A stretch of 64,000 nt of DNA from Leucobacter chromiisoli (lineage in GTDB: Bacteria; Actinomycetota; Actinomycetes; Actinomycetales; Microbacteriaceae): positions 239,004 to 303,003 of the forward strand of contig NZ_JAEHOH010000006.1 of the NCBI RefSeq assembly GCF_016522505.1, written 5' to 3'. Below the pieces are notes generated by a model, which saw only the letters and a list, made by a program, of their open reading frames with translations, searched no databases and was not told where the DNA came from. Below are positions 36,547-45,241 of the stretch, piece by piece; the stretch's first letter is position 1; the number at the start of each line of letters is the position of its first letter. A program made the translations under genes and the position numbers.

Positions 36547-37524
36547 ATGGCGACGATGCGGGAGGTCGCGGCACGGGCCGGCGTGAGCCCCAAGACCGTG
36601 TCGCGCGTCTTCAACGACGATCCCCACGTCACCCCCGAGACCCGCGCACGCGTGGAGCGCGTGATGCGCGAGCTGAACTACGTGCCGAACGCGCTCGCCA
36701 CCACGTTCCGCTCGGGGCGCTCGCGGGCGATCGGGGTGGCCGTGCCCGACATCGTCGACCCCTTCTTCGCCGCGATCGCGCGGTCGGTGGAGGGGGTCGC
36801 CCGAGAGCACGGCCTCTCGACGCTCGTGACGAGCCTCGGCGAGGATCCGGCTGAGGAGCGCGGCGCGATCGAATCCCTGCTGGCTCGCCAGTTGACGGGG
36901 CTGGTGCTCGCTCCGGTGGGGACCGTCCACTCCTGGCTCGCCAGGTGGCAGGGGCACACGTCGATCGTCTTCGTGGATCGGGCGCCGCTCGACATCGTGG
37001 CCGACAGCTTCACGGACGACGACCGCGGCGGCGCCGTGGCGGGCACGCAGCATCTCGTGGAGCACGGTCATCGGCGCATCGCCTACCTGGGGGACCGGCT
37101 GGATCTCTCCACCGAGATCAACCGGCTGGCGGGCTACCGCGCGGCGCTCGAGCGGGCCGGGATCGCATTCGACGAGGGCCTCGTCGTCGCGAACACCGCC
37201 CGCAGGGAGCCGGCCCGGGCCGCACTGGACCGACTGCGCTCCCTCGCTGACCCGCCGACCGCGATCTTCTCCTCCAACGCCCGCACGTCCATGTCGCTCG
37301 TCTACGCGCTCGCGGGGCGCCCGACGCCGGTGGTCGGCTTCGGGGACTTCCCCTTCGCCGACGCCGTGACGCCGGCCTTCACCGTTCTCGACCAGAGCCC
37401 GGCCCGCCTGGGCGAGCTGGCGGCGCGGCGCATCTTCGAGCGGGTGGAGCACCCGGACCGGTCGCTCGAGCGCAGCATCACCCTCGACGTCGCCCTGCTC
37501 GAGCGAGCGTCGTGCGGCGTGTGA
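36547..37524 (+). CDS. LacI-family transcriptional regulator (first sugar island)
   Basis: A 325-residue repressor: DNA-binding headpiece TMREVAARAGVSPKTVSRVFND with the hinge helix around NYVPNALATTFRSGRS, and a periplasmic-binding-like sugar domain (IVFVDRAPLDIVAD, GHRRIAYLGD). TAGTCT at 36499-36504 is a -10 candidate, and GGAGGGGAG precedes ATG 36547. Being last in the kinase-aldolase-regulator row, it is the likely controller of that unit; the effector sugar is unknown. Confidence 0.9.
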   Translation: MATMREVAARAGVSPKTVSRVFNDDPHVTPETRARVERVMRELNYVPNALATTFRSGRSRAIGVAVPDIVDPFFAAIARSVEGVAREHGLSTLVTSLGEDPAEERGAIESLLARQLTGLVLAPVGTVHSWLARWQGHTSIVFVDRAPLDIVADSFTDDDRGGAVAGTQHLVEHGHRRIAYLGDRLDLSTEINRLAGYRAALERAGIAFDEGLVVANTARREPARAALDRLRSLADPPTAIFSSNARTSMSLVYALAGRPTPVVGFGDFPFADAVTPAFTVLDQSPARLGELAARRIFERVEHPDRSLERSITLDVALLERASCGV

Positions 37525-37578
37525 GGGGCGGTTCCTCTGAGGGCTGATGGTAGGGGCGGGTGATCGGGGACCGGAGCG

Positions 37579-38784
37579 CTAGTTGCCGAGGATCTTCTGG
37601 TAGGCCTGCGCGTAGCGGTTGTCCTCCTGCGCCGAGATCGAGCGCATGTCGAACACGCGCGCCGACATCTCCTCGTCGGGGAACACGAGGGGGTTCTCGG
37701 CCATCTCGGGGTCGATCTTCTCCATGGCCTCCCGCGCTCCGGCCACCGGGGTGACGTACTCGACGTACGCGGCGACCTCGGCCGCCACCTCCGGCTCGTA
37801 GTAGTAGTCGACGAGCTCGTGCACCTGCTCGGCCGCCTCGGTCGCCTCCGGCATGCAGAAGGAGTCGATGAAGAGTGTCGCGCCCGCTTCGGGCACCACG
37901 AACTTCCAGATCTCCTCCCCGGCCTCCGAGTTCAGGATCGCGATGTCGCCGGACCAGGCCATGCCCGCGAGCACGTCCCCCGACTCGAGGTCCTGGGTGT
38001 ACGAGTTGCCCTTGACCGTCGCGACCTGGCCGCTCCGCAGCTGCTGCTCGACGAGGTCGAGACCGGCGAAGAACTCGTCGTCGCCCCAGTCCCCGGTGAT
38101 GTCGACGCCCTGCTCCAGCATCACGAGCCCGATCGTGTCGTCCTGCTCGCTCAGCAGGCTCACCTTGCCCTTGAGGTCGGGGTTCCAGAGATCCGAGACG
38201 CTCTGCACGCCCTTCGGATAGAGCTGGGTGTTGTACACGAGCCCCGTCATGCCCGCCTGGTAGGGGATCGAGTGCTTGCGGTCGGGGTCGAAGGAGGCGT
38301 GCTGCACCATGTCGATCATCTGCGCCTCGACGTTCGGCATGAGCGACCGGTCGAACTCGCGCAGCTGATCCTTCTCGAAGAGGCGCACCAGCGATGAGTC
38401 GGTGAGGCAGAAGACGTCATAGCCGGTGTCCTGGCCGAGTTCGAGCTGGTCCTTGATCTTGCCGATGAACATCTTGTTGTCGTCGATGTCCTCGATGTAC
38501 TGGACGTCGATGTTGGTCTGCTCCATGAACGCGTCGAGCGTGGGCCAGGTACCGGCGTCCTCGTCGTAGTCCAGATAGTAGGTCCAGTTCGCCCAGCGCA
38601 CGGTGCCGCCCGAGCCGTCGCCGGGGCCGCTGCCGCCGCCGCACGCCGTGAGCGAGCCCGCACCCAGGACGGCGGCGCCGAGAGAGGCGCCGCGGAGGAG
38701 CTGGCGGCGACTGAAACTGGCGGCCTGCGCTCGCCGCACGAGCTCTCGGATCACGGGGTCGGTGGGCATCGGGCGGTGAGCCAT
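37579..38784 (-). CDS. Orphan PotD-like polyamine-binding lipoprotein
   Basis: A 401-residue extracellular substrate-binding protein of the spermidine/putrescine type. A twin-arginine-like stretch (SRRQLLRGASLG) leads to lipobox SLTAC, so it should be lipid-anchored. Landmarks RWANWTYYLDYDED, DVQYIEDIDDN, VKGNSYTQDLESGD and YYYEPEVAAEVA match closely the PotD at 55213, to which it is paralogous. No permease or ATPase lies next to it; it may feed the potABC transporter 17 kb away. GAGGAG precedes ATG 38784. Confidence 0.88.
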   Translation of the reverse strand: MAHRPMPTDPVIRELVRRAQAASFSRRQLLRGASLGAAVLGAGSLTACGGGSGPGDGSGGTVRWANWTYYLDYDEDAGTWPTLDAFMEQTNIDVQYIEDIDDNKMFIGKIKDQLELGQDTGYDVFCLTDSSLVRLFEKDQLREFDRSLMPNVEAQMIDMVQHASFDPDRKHSIPYQAGMTGLVYNTQLYPKGVQSVSDLWNPDLKGKVSLLSEQDDTIGLVMLEQGVDITGDWGDDEFFAGLDLVEQQLRSGQVATVKGNSYTQDLESGDVLAGMAWSGDIAILNSEAGEEIWKFVVPEAGATLFIDSFCMPEATEAAEQVHELVDYYYEPEVAAEVAAYVEYVTPVAGAREAMEKIDPEMAENPLVFPDEEMSARVFDMRSISAQEDNRYAQAYQKILGN

Positions 38785-39086
38785 GTGCGTCTCCTCGGTG
38801 AGTCTCGACTGGCCGCCTCTCTGCGGCCTCGTGGCCCATCCTGGCACGGGGGTCGAGCTCCGGGGCGGCCGCCTCACCGCTCCGTTACTGAGTCGAGAGC
38901 AAAACGCCGATCGGGGCGCGGACACCCGAACATCGTGAGCGTCGCGACCGTCCGTCGGCGCACTGCGCCGACGAAAATTCGGTTCTCGGCGTGCCCGCGC
39001 CGGCGCCGCGCCGCACCCAGCGCGTCCGCACCGCCTCCAGCGAGCGCGGTTCGACCCAACGAGCGCGGTTCGGCTCAGCGCGAGGT
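38785..39086. other. Intergenic region between the PotD-like and inositol-phosphatase genes
   Basis: No gene is seen in these 302 bases. An inverted repeat CGTCGGCG/CGCCGACG (38953-38960 and 38966-38973) may end the phosphatase transcript. A 13-nt direct repeat CGAGCGCGGTTCG occurs twice near 39040-39073. The potD-like promoter should lie between 38785 and 38930, but I find no clear hexamers. Confidence 0.5.
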
Positions 39087-39914
39087 TCAGCCCAGTGCGG
39101 CGCGCAGCTGCTCGGCGAGGCCCGGAGCCGCCGCGACGAGCAGCGGCTCGCCGGGAGGGGTGTCCGCGTCGCGGCCGAGCAGCGCCGCGCCGGCCTCGCG
39201 TGCGATGAGGGCCGCGGCGGCGTAGTCCCAGGGGTTCAGGCCGCGCTCGTAGAACCCGTCGAGCCGCCCGGCGGCGAGGCCGCAGAGATCGTAGGCGGCC
39301 GATCCGATCCGGCGGATGTCGCGCACGCGGGGGATCAGCCGGGCCACCACCGCGGCCTGCTCGGTACGCCGCTCGACCGTGTAGCCGAAGCCGGTGCCCA
39401 CGAGGGCGAGGCCGAGGTCCGCGACGCCGGAGACGCGGATGGGATCGCCGTTCAGGCGCGCGCCCCCGCCCTCCCACGCGTCGAACAGCTCGTTCGTGCG
39501 CGGGTTGTACACGGCCCCGGCCACCGCTCGCCGGCCGTCGGCGAAGGCGTGCGGGTCGACGACGGTGGCGGCGACGCTGACGGCGTAGGCGGGGATGCCG
39601 TACAGGTAGTTGACCGTTCCGTCGATGGGGTCGATCACCCAGGTGATGCCGCTCGTCCCCTCGCGGCCCGCGCCCTCCTCGCCGAGGATGCCGTCGCCGG
39701 GCCTCGCCCGCACGATCGCCTCGACGAGGAGCCGCTCCGCCTCGCGATCCGCCGCCGTCACCACGTCGGTCGCGCTCGACTTCGTGGCCGCGACGGCGAC
39801 CCCGTCCTCGCGCATGCGCTGCACCTGCTCGCCCACTGCGGTCGCCAGTTCGGCGGCCAGCGCGGCGAGCTCCTGCGGGGTGGTGTCGAGCGCGGTGGTG
39901 TCGGTTGCGGTCAT
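39087..39914 (-). CDS. Inositol-1-monophosphatase family protein
   Basis: A 275-residue metal-dependent phosphatase (inositol monophosphatase, or the related histidinol- or nucleotide-phosphatases). Motifs: ILGEEGAG (Glu metal ligand), WVIDPIDGTVNYLYG with the DPIDGT signature, and the C-terminal GLNPWDYAAA Asp. On the minus strand TAGGCT (39922-39927) ends 7 nt before ATG 39914, which implies a leaderless mRNA and supports this start. Substrate not determinable from context. Confidence 0.88.
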   Translation of the reverse strand: MTATDTTALDTTPQELAALAAELATAVGEQVQRMREDGVAVAATKSSATDVVTAADREAERLLVEAIVRARPGDGILGEEGAGREGTSGITWVIDPIDGTVNYLYGIPAYAVSVAATVVDPHAFADGRRAVAGAVYNPRTNELFDAWEGGGARLNGDPIRVSGVADLGLALVGTGFGYTVERRTEQAAVVARLIPRVRDIRRIGSAAYDLCGLAAGRLDGFYERGLNPWDYAAAALIAREAGAALLGRDADTPPGEPLLVAAAPGLAEQLRAALG

Positions 39915-40000
39915 GCTGTTGAGCCTAGTCCTGTTCGACGGCCCGGCCGCGCCGCGGCGATCGGGGCCGCCGGGGCCGGCGGCAGTCCCGACGGGACGCA

Positions 40001-40054
40001 CCCGGGCCCCGGTCCCGCGACGGCCGGAGGGGCCGAGGCGGGCCGGGGCCCGGG
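40001..40054. terminator. Terminator after amt
   Basis: Perfect 12-bp arms CCCGGGCCCCGG (40001-40012) and CCGGGGCCCGGG (40043-40054) with a GC-rich 30-nt loop, located just past the amt stop on the minus strand. Confidence 0.6.
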
Positions 40055-40066
40055 CGTTGCGGACGG

Positions 40067-41350
40067 TCAGCGGTTCGCGGCGGGAGCCGGCGTTCGCATC
40101 TCCGAGGCCGCCTCGGCGCTCACGGTCGCCGCCTCGACGGCCGCTGCGGGAGCATCGATCAGCGCGTAGGCCTCCTCGCCGTGGGCGTGGCCGTCGATCC
40201 CGGCCTCCTCGACCTCCGGCGGGACGCGCAGGCCGGTGAGCGCCTTCACGCCGAGGGCGATGAGCAGCGACACCACGAAGGAGTAGAGCATCACGCCGAC
40301 CACCGAGATCGCCTGGACCATCAGCAGCCCGGCGTCGCCGCCCATGAACAGGCCGTCGTCGAAGGCGAAGAAGCCGAGGTACAGGGTGCCGAGCACGCCG
40401 GCGACCAGGTGCAGGCCCACCACGTCGAGCGAGTCGTCGTAGCCCAGGCGGTACTTCCAGTCGATCGCGAAGGCGCACACGCCGCCGGCGATGAGGCCGA
40501 GCAGCAGCGCCCAGACGGGGGCGAGGTTCGCGGCCGAGGGCGTGATCGCCACGAGGCCCGCGATCGCGCCGGAGGAGGCGCCCACGACCCCGGGCTTCCT
40601 GCCGCGGAGCGCGTCGACGGCCAGCCAGCCGAGGATGCCCGCAGCCGGGGCGCCGATGGTGTTGAGCAGGATCAGGCCGGCCTCGCCGAGCTCCGTCGCG
40701 AGCCCCGAGTTGAAACCGATCCAGCCGAACCACAGCAGCGCGGCGCCGATCGTGACGAGCGGCACGCTGTGGGGGCGGTGCGAGCCCGGGGCGAAGCCGC
40801 GACGCTTGCCGGCCACGATCGCGAGGGCGAGGGCCGCGGCGCCGGCGTTGATGTGGATCGCGGTTCCGCCGGCGAGATCGATGACCTCGGGGGTGCCCAG
40901 CCAGCCGCCGAGGCTCATGATCCAGCCGCCGCCCCACACCCAGGCCGCCACCGGGAAGTACACGAGCGTGGCCCACACGCCCGAGAACAGCACCCAGGAG
41001 CCGAGGCCGACGCGATCTGCGATGGCCCCCGAGATCAGCGCGGTCGTGATCATCGCGAAGACCGCCCCGAAGCCGATGCCGATGAAGTCGGCCGAGTCGG
41101 TGCTGATGAGGCCGAAGTCCTTGAGCGGGCTGCCCGAGAACCAGCCGCCCTCGCCGTCGGCGAAGTAGCTCATTCCGTAGCCGAAGAGGATCCAGAGCAC
41201 CGCGACGACGCCCATGGCGCTCACACTGAAGAGCATCATGTTGACGACCGAGCGCACCCGGACGAGGCCTCCGTAGAAGAGCGCGAGGCCCGGGGTCATG
41301 ATGAGGACGAGCGCCGTGCTCGCCAGCATCCAGACGTCTGTGGCTTCCAT
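40067..41350 (-). CDS. amt: Ammonium transporter
   Basis: A 427-residue Amt/Mep channel for ammonium uptake, with eleven membrane segments starting directly (MEATDVWMLASTALVLIM, no signal peptide). The pore histidines are in GGTAIHINAGAAAL and DVVGLHLVAGVLGTL, and DYDDSLD-like LGYDDSLDVVG precedes the second. The tail after residue 390 is an Ala/Glu-rich cytoplasmic extension. No glnK or glnD follows, unlike many actinobacteria. A four-element GlnR box lies 62-99 nt upstream, so nitrogen control is expected. Confidence 0.95.
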   Translation of the reverse strand: MEATDVWMLASTALVLIMTPGLALFYGGLVRVRSVVNMMLFSVSAMGVVAVLWILFGYGMSYFADGEGGWFSGSPLKDFGLISTDSADFIGIGFGAVFAMITTALISGAIADRVGLGSWVLFSGVWATLVYFPVAAWVWGGGWIMSLGGWLGTPEVIDLAGGTAIHINAGAAALALAIVAGKRRGFAPGSHRPHSVPLVTIGAALLWFGWIGFNSGLATELGEAGLILLNTIGAPAAGILGWLAVDALRGRKPGVVGASSGAIAGLVAITPSAANLAPVWALLLGLIAGGVCAFAIDWKYRLGYDDSLDVVGLHLVAGVLGTLYLGFFAFDDGLFMGGDAGLLMVQAISVVGVMLYSFVVSLLIALGVKALTGLRVPPEVEEAGIDGHAHGEEAYALIDAPAAAVEAATVSAEAASEMRTPAPAANR

Positions 41351-41411
41351 TGCTGCCGCCTTTCCCCGGGCGAGCCCGGATCCGTTTCTGCACCCAGTGT
41401 GCGCGGCGGCT

Positions 41412-41449
41412 GTTTCGGAGGCGTGTCTTCGCCATTTCCTCGTCGTAAC
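41412..41449 (-). promoter_or_regulatory. GlnR box upstream of amt
   Basis: Read on the amt strand from 41449 to 41412 the sequence is GTTAC-n6-GAAAT-n6-GACAC-n6-GAAAC. This fits the actinobacterial GlnR consensus gTnAC-n6-GaAAc repeated twice with exact spacing, with two mismatches in 16 specified bases. A further GTTTC lies 6 nt upstream (41456-41460). It predicts activation of amt under nitrogen limitation. Confidence 0.75.
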
Positions 41450-41520
41450 CGTTCTGAAACGGATGCGGCGCCGTGTTTCGGGGGAGCGGAGCACGGGAGT
41501 CCGGCTGCGGCGCCGACGAA

Positions 41521-41700
41521 CTCGGGGACGCTTCTGCGCGTGGATCCGTCGAGAACCGTGCTGAAGCGTCCCCGAGTCGAGCGGCGCATGGAGGGTCGGG
41601 AGGGTGCTAAGATGTACAGGTTGCCGTCAGAACGGCCGCGGATAAAGAGAGCCCCAGCATCCCGCTGACGGCGCCGCGCAGCAAGAGAGAGGGGATCCCT
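41521..41700 (+). promoter_or_regulatory. rpsO upstream hairpin, -10 and leader
   Basis: A perfect 14-bp inverted repeat (CTCGGGGACGCTTC at 41521-41534, complement at 41563-41576) precedes a -10 hexamer TAAGAT at 41608-41613. The resulting leader of about 80 nt pairs CCGTCAG (41624-41630) with CTGACGG (41665-41671), enclosing an A-rich loop; this might serve S15 autoregulation, which occurs in other bacteria by differing structures. The rest of 41351-41520 holds the amt control region. Confidence 0.45.
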
Positions 41701-41970
41701 ATGGCACTGCCCGCAGAGGTCAAGAAGGCGATCATCGAAGAGTACGCGACCCACCCCGGCGACACCGGTTCCCCCGAGGTGCAGGTGGCGATGCTCTCCC
41801 GCCGGATCAAGGATCTGACCGAGCACCTGAAGACCCACAAGCACGATCACCACTCGCGCCGCGGTCTCCTGCTGCTCGTCGGTCAGCGTCGCCGGCTGCT
41901 GGGATACCTGCAGAACGTCGACATCAACCGCTACCGTTCGCTCATCGAGCGCCTCGGCCTGCGTCGATAG
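41701..41970 (+). CDS. rpsO: 30S ribosomal protein S15
   Basis: An 89-residue primary 16S rRNA-binding protein that helps form the platform of the small subunit. The family pattern is complete: [52 protein letters not shown] and the C-terminal [12 protein letters not shown]. It is monocistronic here, ended by a hairpin at 42003-42035; the pnp gene often found next is not in sight. Confidence 0.97.
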   Translation: MALPAEVKKAIIEEYATHPGDTGSPEVQVAMLSRRIKDLTEHLKTHKHDHHSRRGLLLLVGQRRRLLGYLQNVDINRYRSLIERLGLRR

Positions 41971-42002
41971 TCCCGGATCCGGCATCGCCCGGCACCGTCT
42001 GC

Positions 42003-42035
42003 GAAGCGCCCGTCCCCGCTGGGGGCGGGCGCTTC
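42003..42035 (+). terminator. Terminator after rpsO
   Basis: A 15-bp stem with one T-G pair (GAAGCGCCCGTCCCC at 42003-42017 with GGGGGCGGGCGCTTC at 42021-42035) and loop GCT. T-rich sequence after it is minimal. Confidence 0.8.
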
Positions 42036-42177
42036 TGCGTTCGCCGCCTGAGCCGCGTCAGCGGGCGAGCGTCGAGAGCCGGGAGCCGAGCCGCCCGAGC
42101 AGCAGGAGACCGCGGCGCGAGGGCCGCACGCCCCAACCGGGCTTTCCCCGGCGGTGCCGCTCGATACCCTGGGTGGC

Positions 42178-42822
42178 ATGCCACGATCTCCACGCCGGCC
42201 CCGAGACCGCGCCCTCTACGTCGAGACGCTGATCCGCGCCCCGATGGAGCGCGTGTGGGAACTGACGCAGGATCCCGAGCTGCATGCCAGGTGGGACGCG
42301 CGCTTCAGCGCGATCGTCCCGCTTCGCGTGCGCGCGGACGGCGCCGCGGAGTTCCGCTACGAGCTGAGGGTCGGCCCGTGGACGATCCGCGGCACGGGCG
42401 TCTCGCTCGGCGAGCGGCGCGGCCGCGGCGGCGAGCGCACCTCGGCGCTCGTCTTCGAGAGCGGGAGCGCGCTCTCCCCGCTCGCGAGCGGGCGCGGGTA
42501 CTGGCGCTACGTTCCCACCGACGAGGGCGTGCGGTTCTGCACGGGCTACGATTACGCGCCGGGCTGGGGGATCCTCGGCCGGGTGCTCGACCCGCTCCTC
42601 ACCCGCCGCCTCGTGTGGCGGCTGACGGCGTGGAGCTTCGACCGGCTGCGGCTGTGGGCGGAGGACGGCGTCGAACCCGAGCGGGTGCGGCCGTGGCGCG
42701 GGTGGCGCCCGGGCGGACTCCGAGCGCGAGCGCGGAACTGCCGGTCGCGGCCGGAGCGCCGGACCGGGCGCACGATCATGCAGGGGGCGCCCGAGGCGCT
42801 GGGAAGGATCGGGCGCCGATGA
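42178..42822 (+). CDS. SRPBCC/START-like lipid-binding-fold protein
   Basis: A 214-residue protein. Residues 10-165 follow the SRPBCC pattern: a first strand LYVETLIRAPMERVWELTQDP, a RWDARFSAI segment, and a long C-terminal helix around RRLVWRLTAWSFDRLRLW. Such domains bind hydrophobic ligands; no catalytic role is evident. The last 45 residues are basic and likely disordered. TACCCT (42165-42170) ends 7 nt before the ATG, so the mRNA seems leaderless. It is coupled by ATGA to the first of two DUF4166 genes. Confidence 0.8.
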   Translation: MPRSPRRPRDRALYVETLIRAPMERVWELTQDPELHARWDARFSAIVPLRVRADGAAEFRYELRVGPWTIRGTGVSLGERRGRGGERTSALVFESGSALSPLASGRGYWRYVPTDEGVRFCTGYDYAPGWGILGRVLDPLLTRRLVWRLTAWSFDRLRLWAEDGVEPERVRPWRGWRPGGLRARARNCRSRPERRTGRTIMQGAPEALGRIGRR

Positions 42823-43505
42823 CCACCACCGAGGGCATCTTCAGGCTCGCGCTCGGAGCGGACTTCGAGCGTCTCCACCCGCAGATGCAGCGCCGCTTCG
42901 GCGTGGGCGTGGGAGCCGGATACGGCTGCATCGGTCATGGCGTGATGACCGAGATGCGCCGGGGCCCGTGGTGGACGGTGCCGTTTCTGCGGCTGGGGTC
43001 GCTGCGCAACATCATGTTCCCCGAGCAGGGGCGGAACGTGCCCTTCCGCATCGACAACCACGCGTACATCGACGGATTCGGGCGCGAGACGGTCACCTTC
43101 GTGCGCACGATGGAGGTGCGGCGGGGCCGCCGCCGCCGCTTCGACGCCACCATGATCTACAGCGAGCGGCGCGCGCGGATCGTCGACTACCTGGGGACGC
43201 ACCAGCACCTGGCCGTTGACCTCGAGCTCGGCGTCACCGAACACGGCGGCCTGCGGCTGGCGTCGGGCGAGCAGCGCTTCTACGAGGGGCCCCTGGCGTT
43301 CCGATTCCCGCGGCTCTTCACGGGGTCGGCGCACCTCACCGAGCACTTCGACGACGAGCGCGAGGTGTACGTGATCGACCTCGAGGTGCGCAATCGCCTG
43401 CTCGGCAGGCTCTTCGGCTATCGGGGCGAGTTCGCGTGCGAGTTCCCCGAGCGTCTGGAGGCTCCGGCCTCGGTCAAGCCGTACCGCGAGGAGCCGCGCG
43501 AGTGA
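42819..43505 (+). CDS. DUF4166 protein, first paralogue
   Basis: A 228-residue protein of unknown function. DUF4166 landmarks are GVGVGAGYGCIGHGVMTEM, MFPEQGRNVPFRIDNHAY, IVDYLGTHQHLAVDLEL, FYEGPLAFRFPRLF and the terminal LFGYRGEFACEF. The family is beta-rich and often fused or linked to saccharopine-dehydrogenase-like proteins or SRPBCC proteins, hinting at lipid-related work; that is inference. It overlaps both neighbours by 4 nt (42819-42822 and 43502-43505), so three genes form one tight unit. Confidence 0.83.
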   Translation: MTTTEGIFRLALGADFERLHPQMQRRFGVGVGAGYGCIGHGVMTEMRRGPWWTVPFLRLGSLRNIMFPEQGRNVPFRIDNHAYIDGFGRETVTFVRTMEVRRGRRRRFDATMIYSERRARIVDYLGTHQHLAVDLELGVTEHGGLRLASGEQRFYEGPLAFRFPRLFTGSAHLTEHFDDEREVYVIDLEVRNRLLGRLFGYRGEFACEFPERLEAPASVKPYREEPRE

Positions 43506-44152
43506 ACGCCCGGGAGTCGGTGTTCACCCGGGTGCTGGGCGAGGAGGAGGTGCGGCGCCTGCGCCCCGAGGTCTTCGAGTACGTCGCGGGGCCGCCGCGC
43601 GGCGACGACGATCGGGGATCGCACCACGGCGTCGGCGAGGGGGTGTTCGAGATCGCGGGCAGCCCCTATCGCCGGCTCGTGGCGCTGCTGCGGCCGTTCA
43701 CGGGGCCCGACCTGCTGGTGTCGCGCTACGAGCGGAACGTGCCGTTCACGGTGGTCAATCGCCCGCTGCGGCTCGCCGACGGGAGTCTCGCGCTCGCCGC
43801 GGAGCGGATCTTCCGCTTCCGCTCGGGGGAGCAGCGGTTCGTCGACGTGCTCTACGGCGGAGGGCCGGCGGGCGCGCTGCGGAACGTGCTCGGCGCGCGG
43901 GGGCGGATCGAGCTCGAGCTGGTCTGCGCCGTGACGGCCGAGGGGCACCTGAGGATGGAATCCCGCGGGACGCGGCTGCGCGTGGGGAGGAGGAGCGTGC
44001 GGCTGCCCCGGCTGCTCTCCGTGCTGGCCGAGGTGGAGGACGGCTACGACGCGGCGCGCGGCGTCCGCACCATCTCCGCCGCCGTGAGGAACCCCGTCCT
44101 CGGCACGGTCGTGGAGTACCGCGGCAGCTTCACCTACGCGTACCGCGGCTGA
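43502..44152 (+). CDS. DUF4166 protein, second paralogue
   Basis: A 216-residue paralogue of the preceding protein: the FEYVAGPPRG/GVGEGVFEIAG opening, SRYERNVPFTVVNRPL, SGEQRFVDVLYGG and the final VLGTVVEYRGSFTYAY align with it in order, but the IVDYLGTHQHL block is replaced by a diverged segment (LGARGRIELELVC). This suggests duplication followed by specialisation. GTG 43502 overlaps the upstream stop. Its 3' end overlaps the convergent LacI gene by 23 bp. Confidence 0.8.
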   Translation: MNARESVFTRVLGEEEVRRLRPEVFEYVAGPPRGDDDRGSHHGVGEGVFEIAGSPYRRLVALLRPFTGPDLLVSRYERNVPFTVVNRPLRLADGSLALAAERIFRFRSGEQRFVDVLYGGGPAGALRNVLGARGRIELELVCAVTAEGHLRMESRGTRLRVGRRSVRLPRLLSVLAEVEDGYDAARGVRTISAAVRNPVLGTVVEYRGSFTYAYRG

Positions 44153-45176
44153 CCGCCTCCGTGCGGCGCAGGCGAACGGGCAGGATCACGCGCTGAGGAT
44201 CCGGCCCGGGGCGCTGCCTGCGCTGGATGCGCTTGTAGAGGAGCGTCGCCGCGGCCCGGCCGAGCTCGAAGCCGTCGGCCTCCACCACGGTGAGGGGGAG
44301 GGGGAGCAGATCGGCGAAGCCCGACTTCCCGAAGCCCGCGACGGCGACCTCGGCACCGCGGCTCATCACCTCGGTCGCGGCGCCGACCATGATCTCGGCG
44401 TTCGCGCAGAAGATGGCGGTCGGCGGGTTCGCCGCGTCGAGCAGGTGGGCGACGGCCCGGGCCGCAGCCGCGCGATCCATCAGGCCGATGACCGCCGGGG
44501 CCTGCGAGAGCAGGAAGCCGGCCTCGCGAAGCGCGTCTCCGCAGCCGCGTCTGCGCTCCCGCATGGTCGTGATCGCCATCGTGCTGAACAGCAGGGCGAT
44601 GCGCTCGTGGCCCTCGGCGATGAGCGCGGAGATCGCGGCCCGGGATCCGCCGGCGTTGTCGAAGGCGACGATGTCGCCGGTGATGCCCTCGGGTTCGCGG
44701 TCGATGAAGACGACGGGGATCCCGGCGTCGATCTCCCGCTGCAGCGCGCGGTAGTCGCCCCCCGTCGGCATGACGATGAGCCCGTCGATTCGGCGCTGCG
44801 CCAGCCCCGCGGCGAGCGCCAGGTCCTCCTCGCTCGAGTCGGATTCGGCGGTGCTCGCGGTGATGAGGTGCGCGGTGTGCCGCTTCGCGACGGTCTCCAC
44901 GCCCGACACGGCCGCGACGGTGAACTCGCTCGACAGGTTCTTCGCGATCATCGCGATGGTCTGCGTGGACTCTCCCGACTTCAGCTTCGACGCCAGGTAG
45001 TTGGGGCGGTACCCGAGCTCGGCCACGGCGACGCGCACCCGATCGGCCAGCTCGGGATCGACGGTCGCGACGCCGTTCATCACCCGCGACACCGTCTTGA
45101 TGCTGACGCCCGCCAGCTTGGCGACATCGGTGATGGTCGGGCGACGCGGCTTGCCTGCGGGAGCGGAGTCGCCCAC
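44130..45176 (-). CDS. LacI-family transcriptional regulator (second sugar island)
   Basis: A 348-residue repressor with headpiece TITDVAKLAGVSIKTVSRVMNG, hinge region YLASKLKSGES and a sugar-binding domain (GIPVVFIDREPEG, GHERIALLFS). GTG 45176 has GAGGAGG 5 nt upstream. Downstream on the opposite side, the palindrome at 46358-46371 is the obvious candidate operator for it. Its gene and pfkB point the same way with a 65-nt gap, so read-through from pfkB is possible. Confidence 0.92.
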   Translation of the reverse strand: MGDSAPAGKPRRPTITDVAKLAGVSIKTVSRVMNGVATVDPELADRVRVAVAELGYRPNYLASKLKSGESTQTIAMIAKNLSSEFTVAAVSGVETVAKRHTAHLITASTAESDSSEEDLALAAGLAQRRIDGLIVMPTGGDYRALQREIDAGIPVVFIDREPEGITGDIVAFDNAGGSRAAISALIAEGHERIALLFSTMAITTMRERRRGCGDALREAGFLLSQAPAVIGLMDRAAAARAVAHLLDAANPPTAIFCANAEIMVGAATEVMSRGAEVAVAGFGKSGFADLLPLPLTVVEADGFELGRAAATLLYKRIQRRQRPGPDPQRVILPVRLRRTEAVSRGTRR

Positions 45177-45241
45177 GTGGCCTCCTCGGATTCGGCGATG
45201 CGCGGTTGGACCCTCCTAGCTTGCCATGCCGAGGCTCGCCC

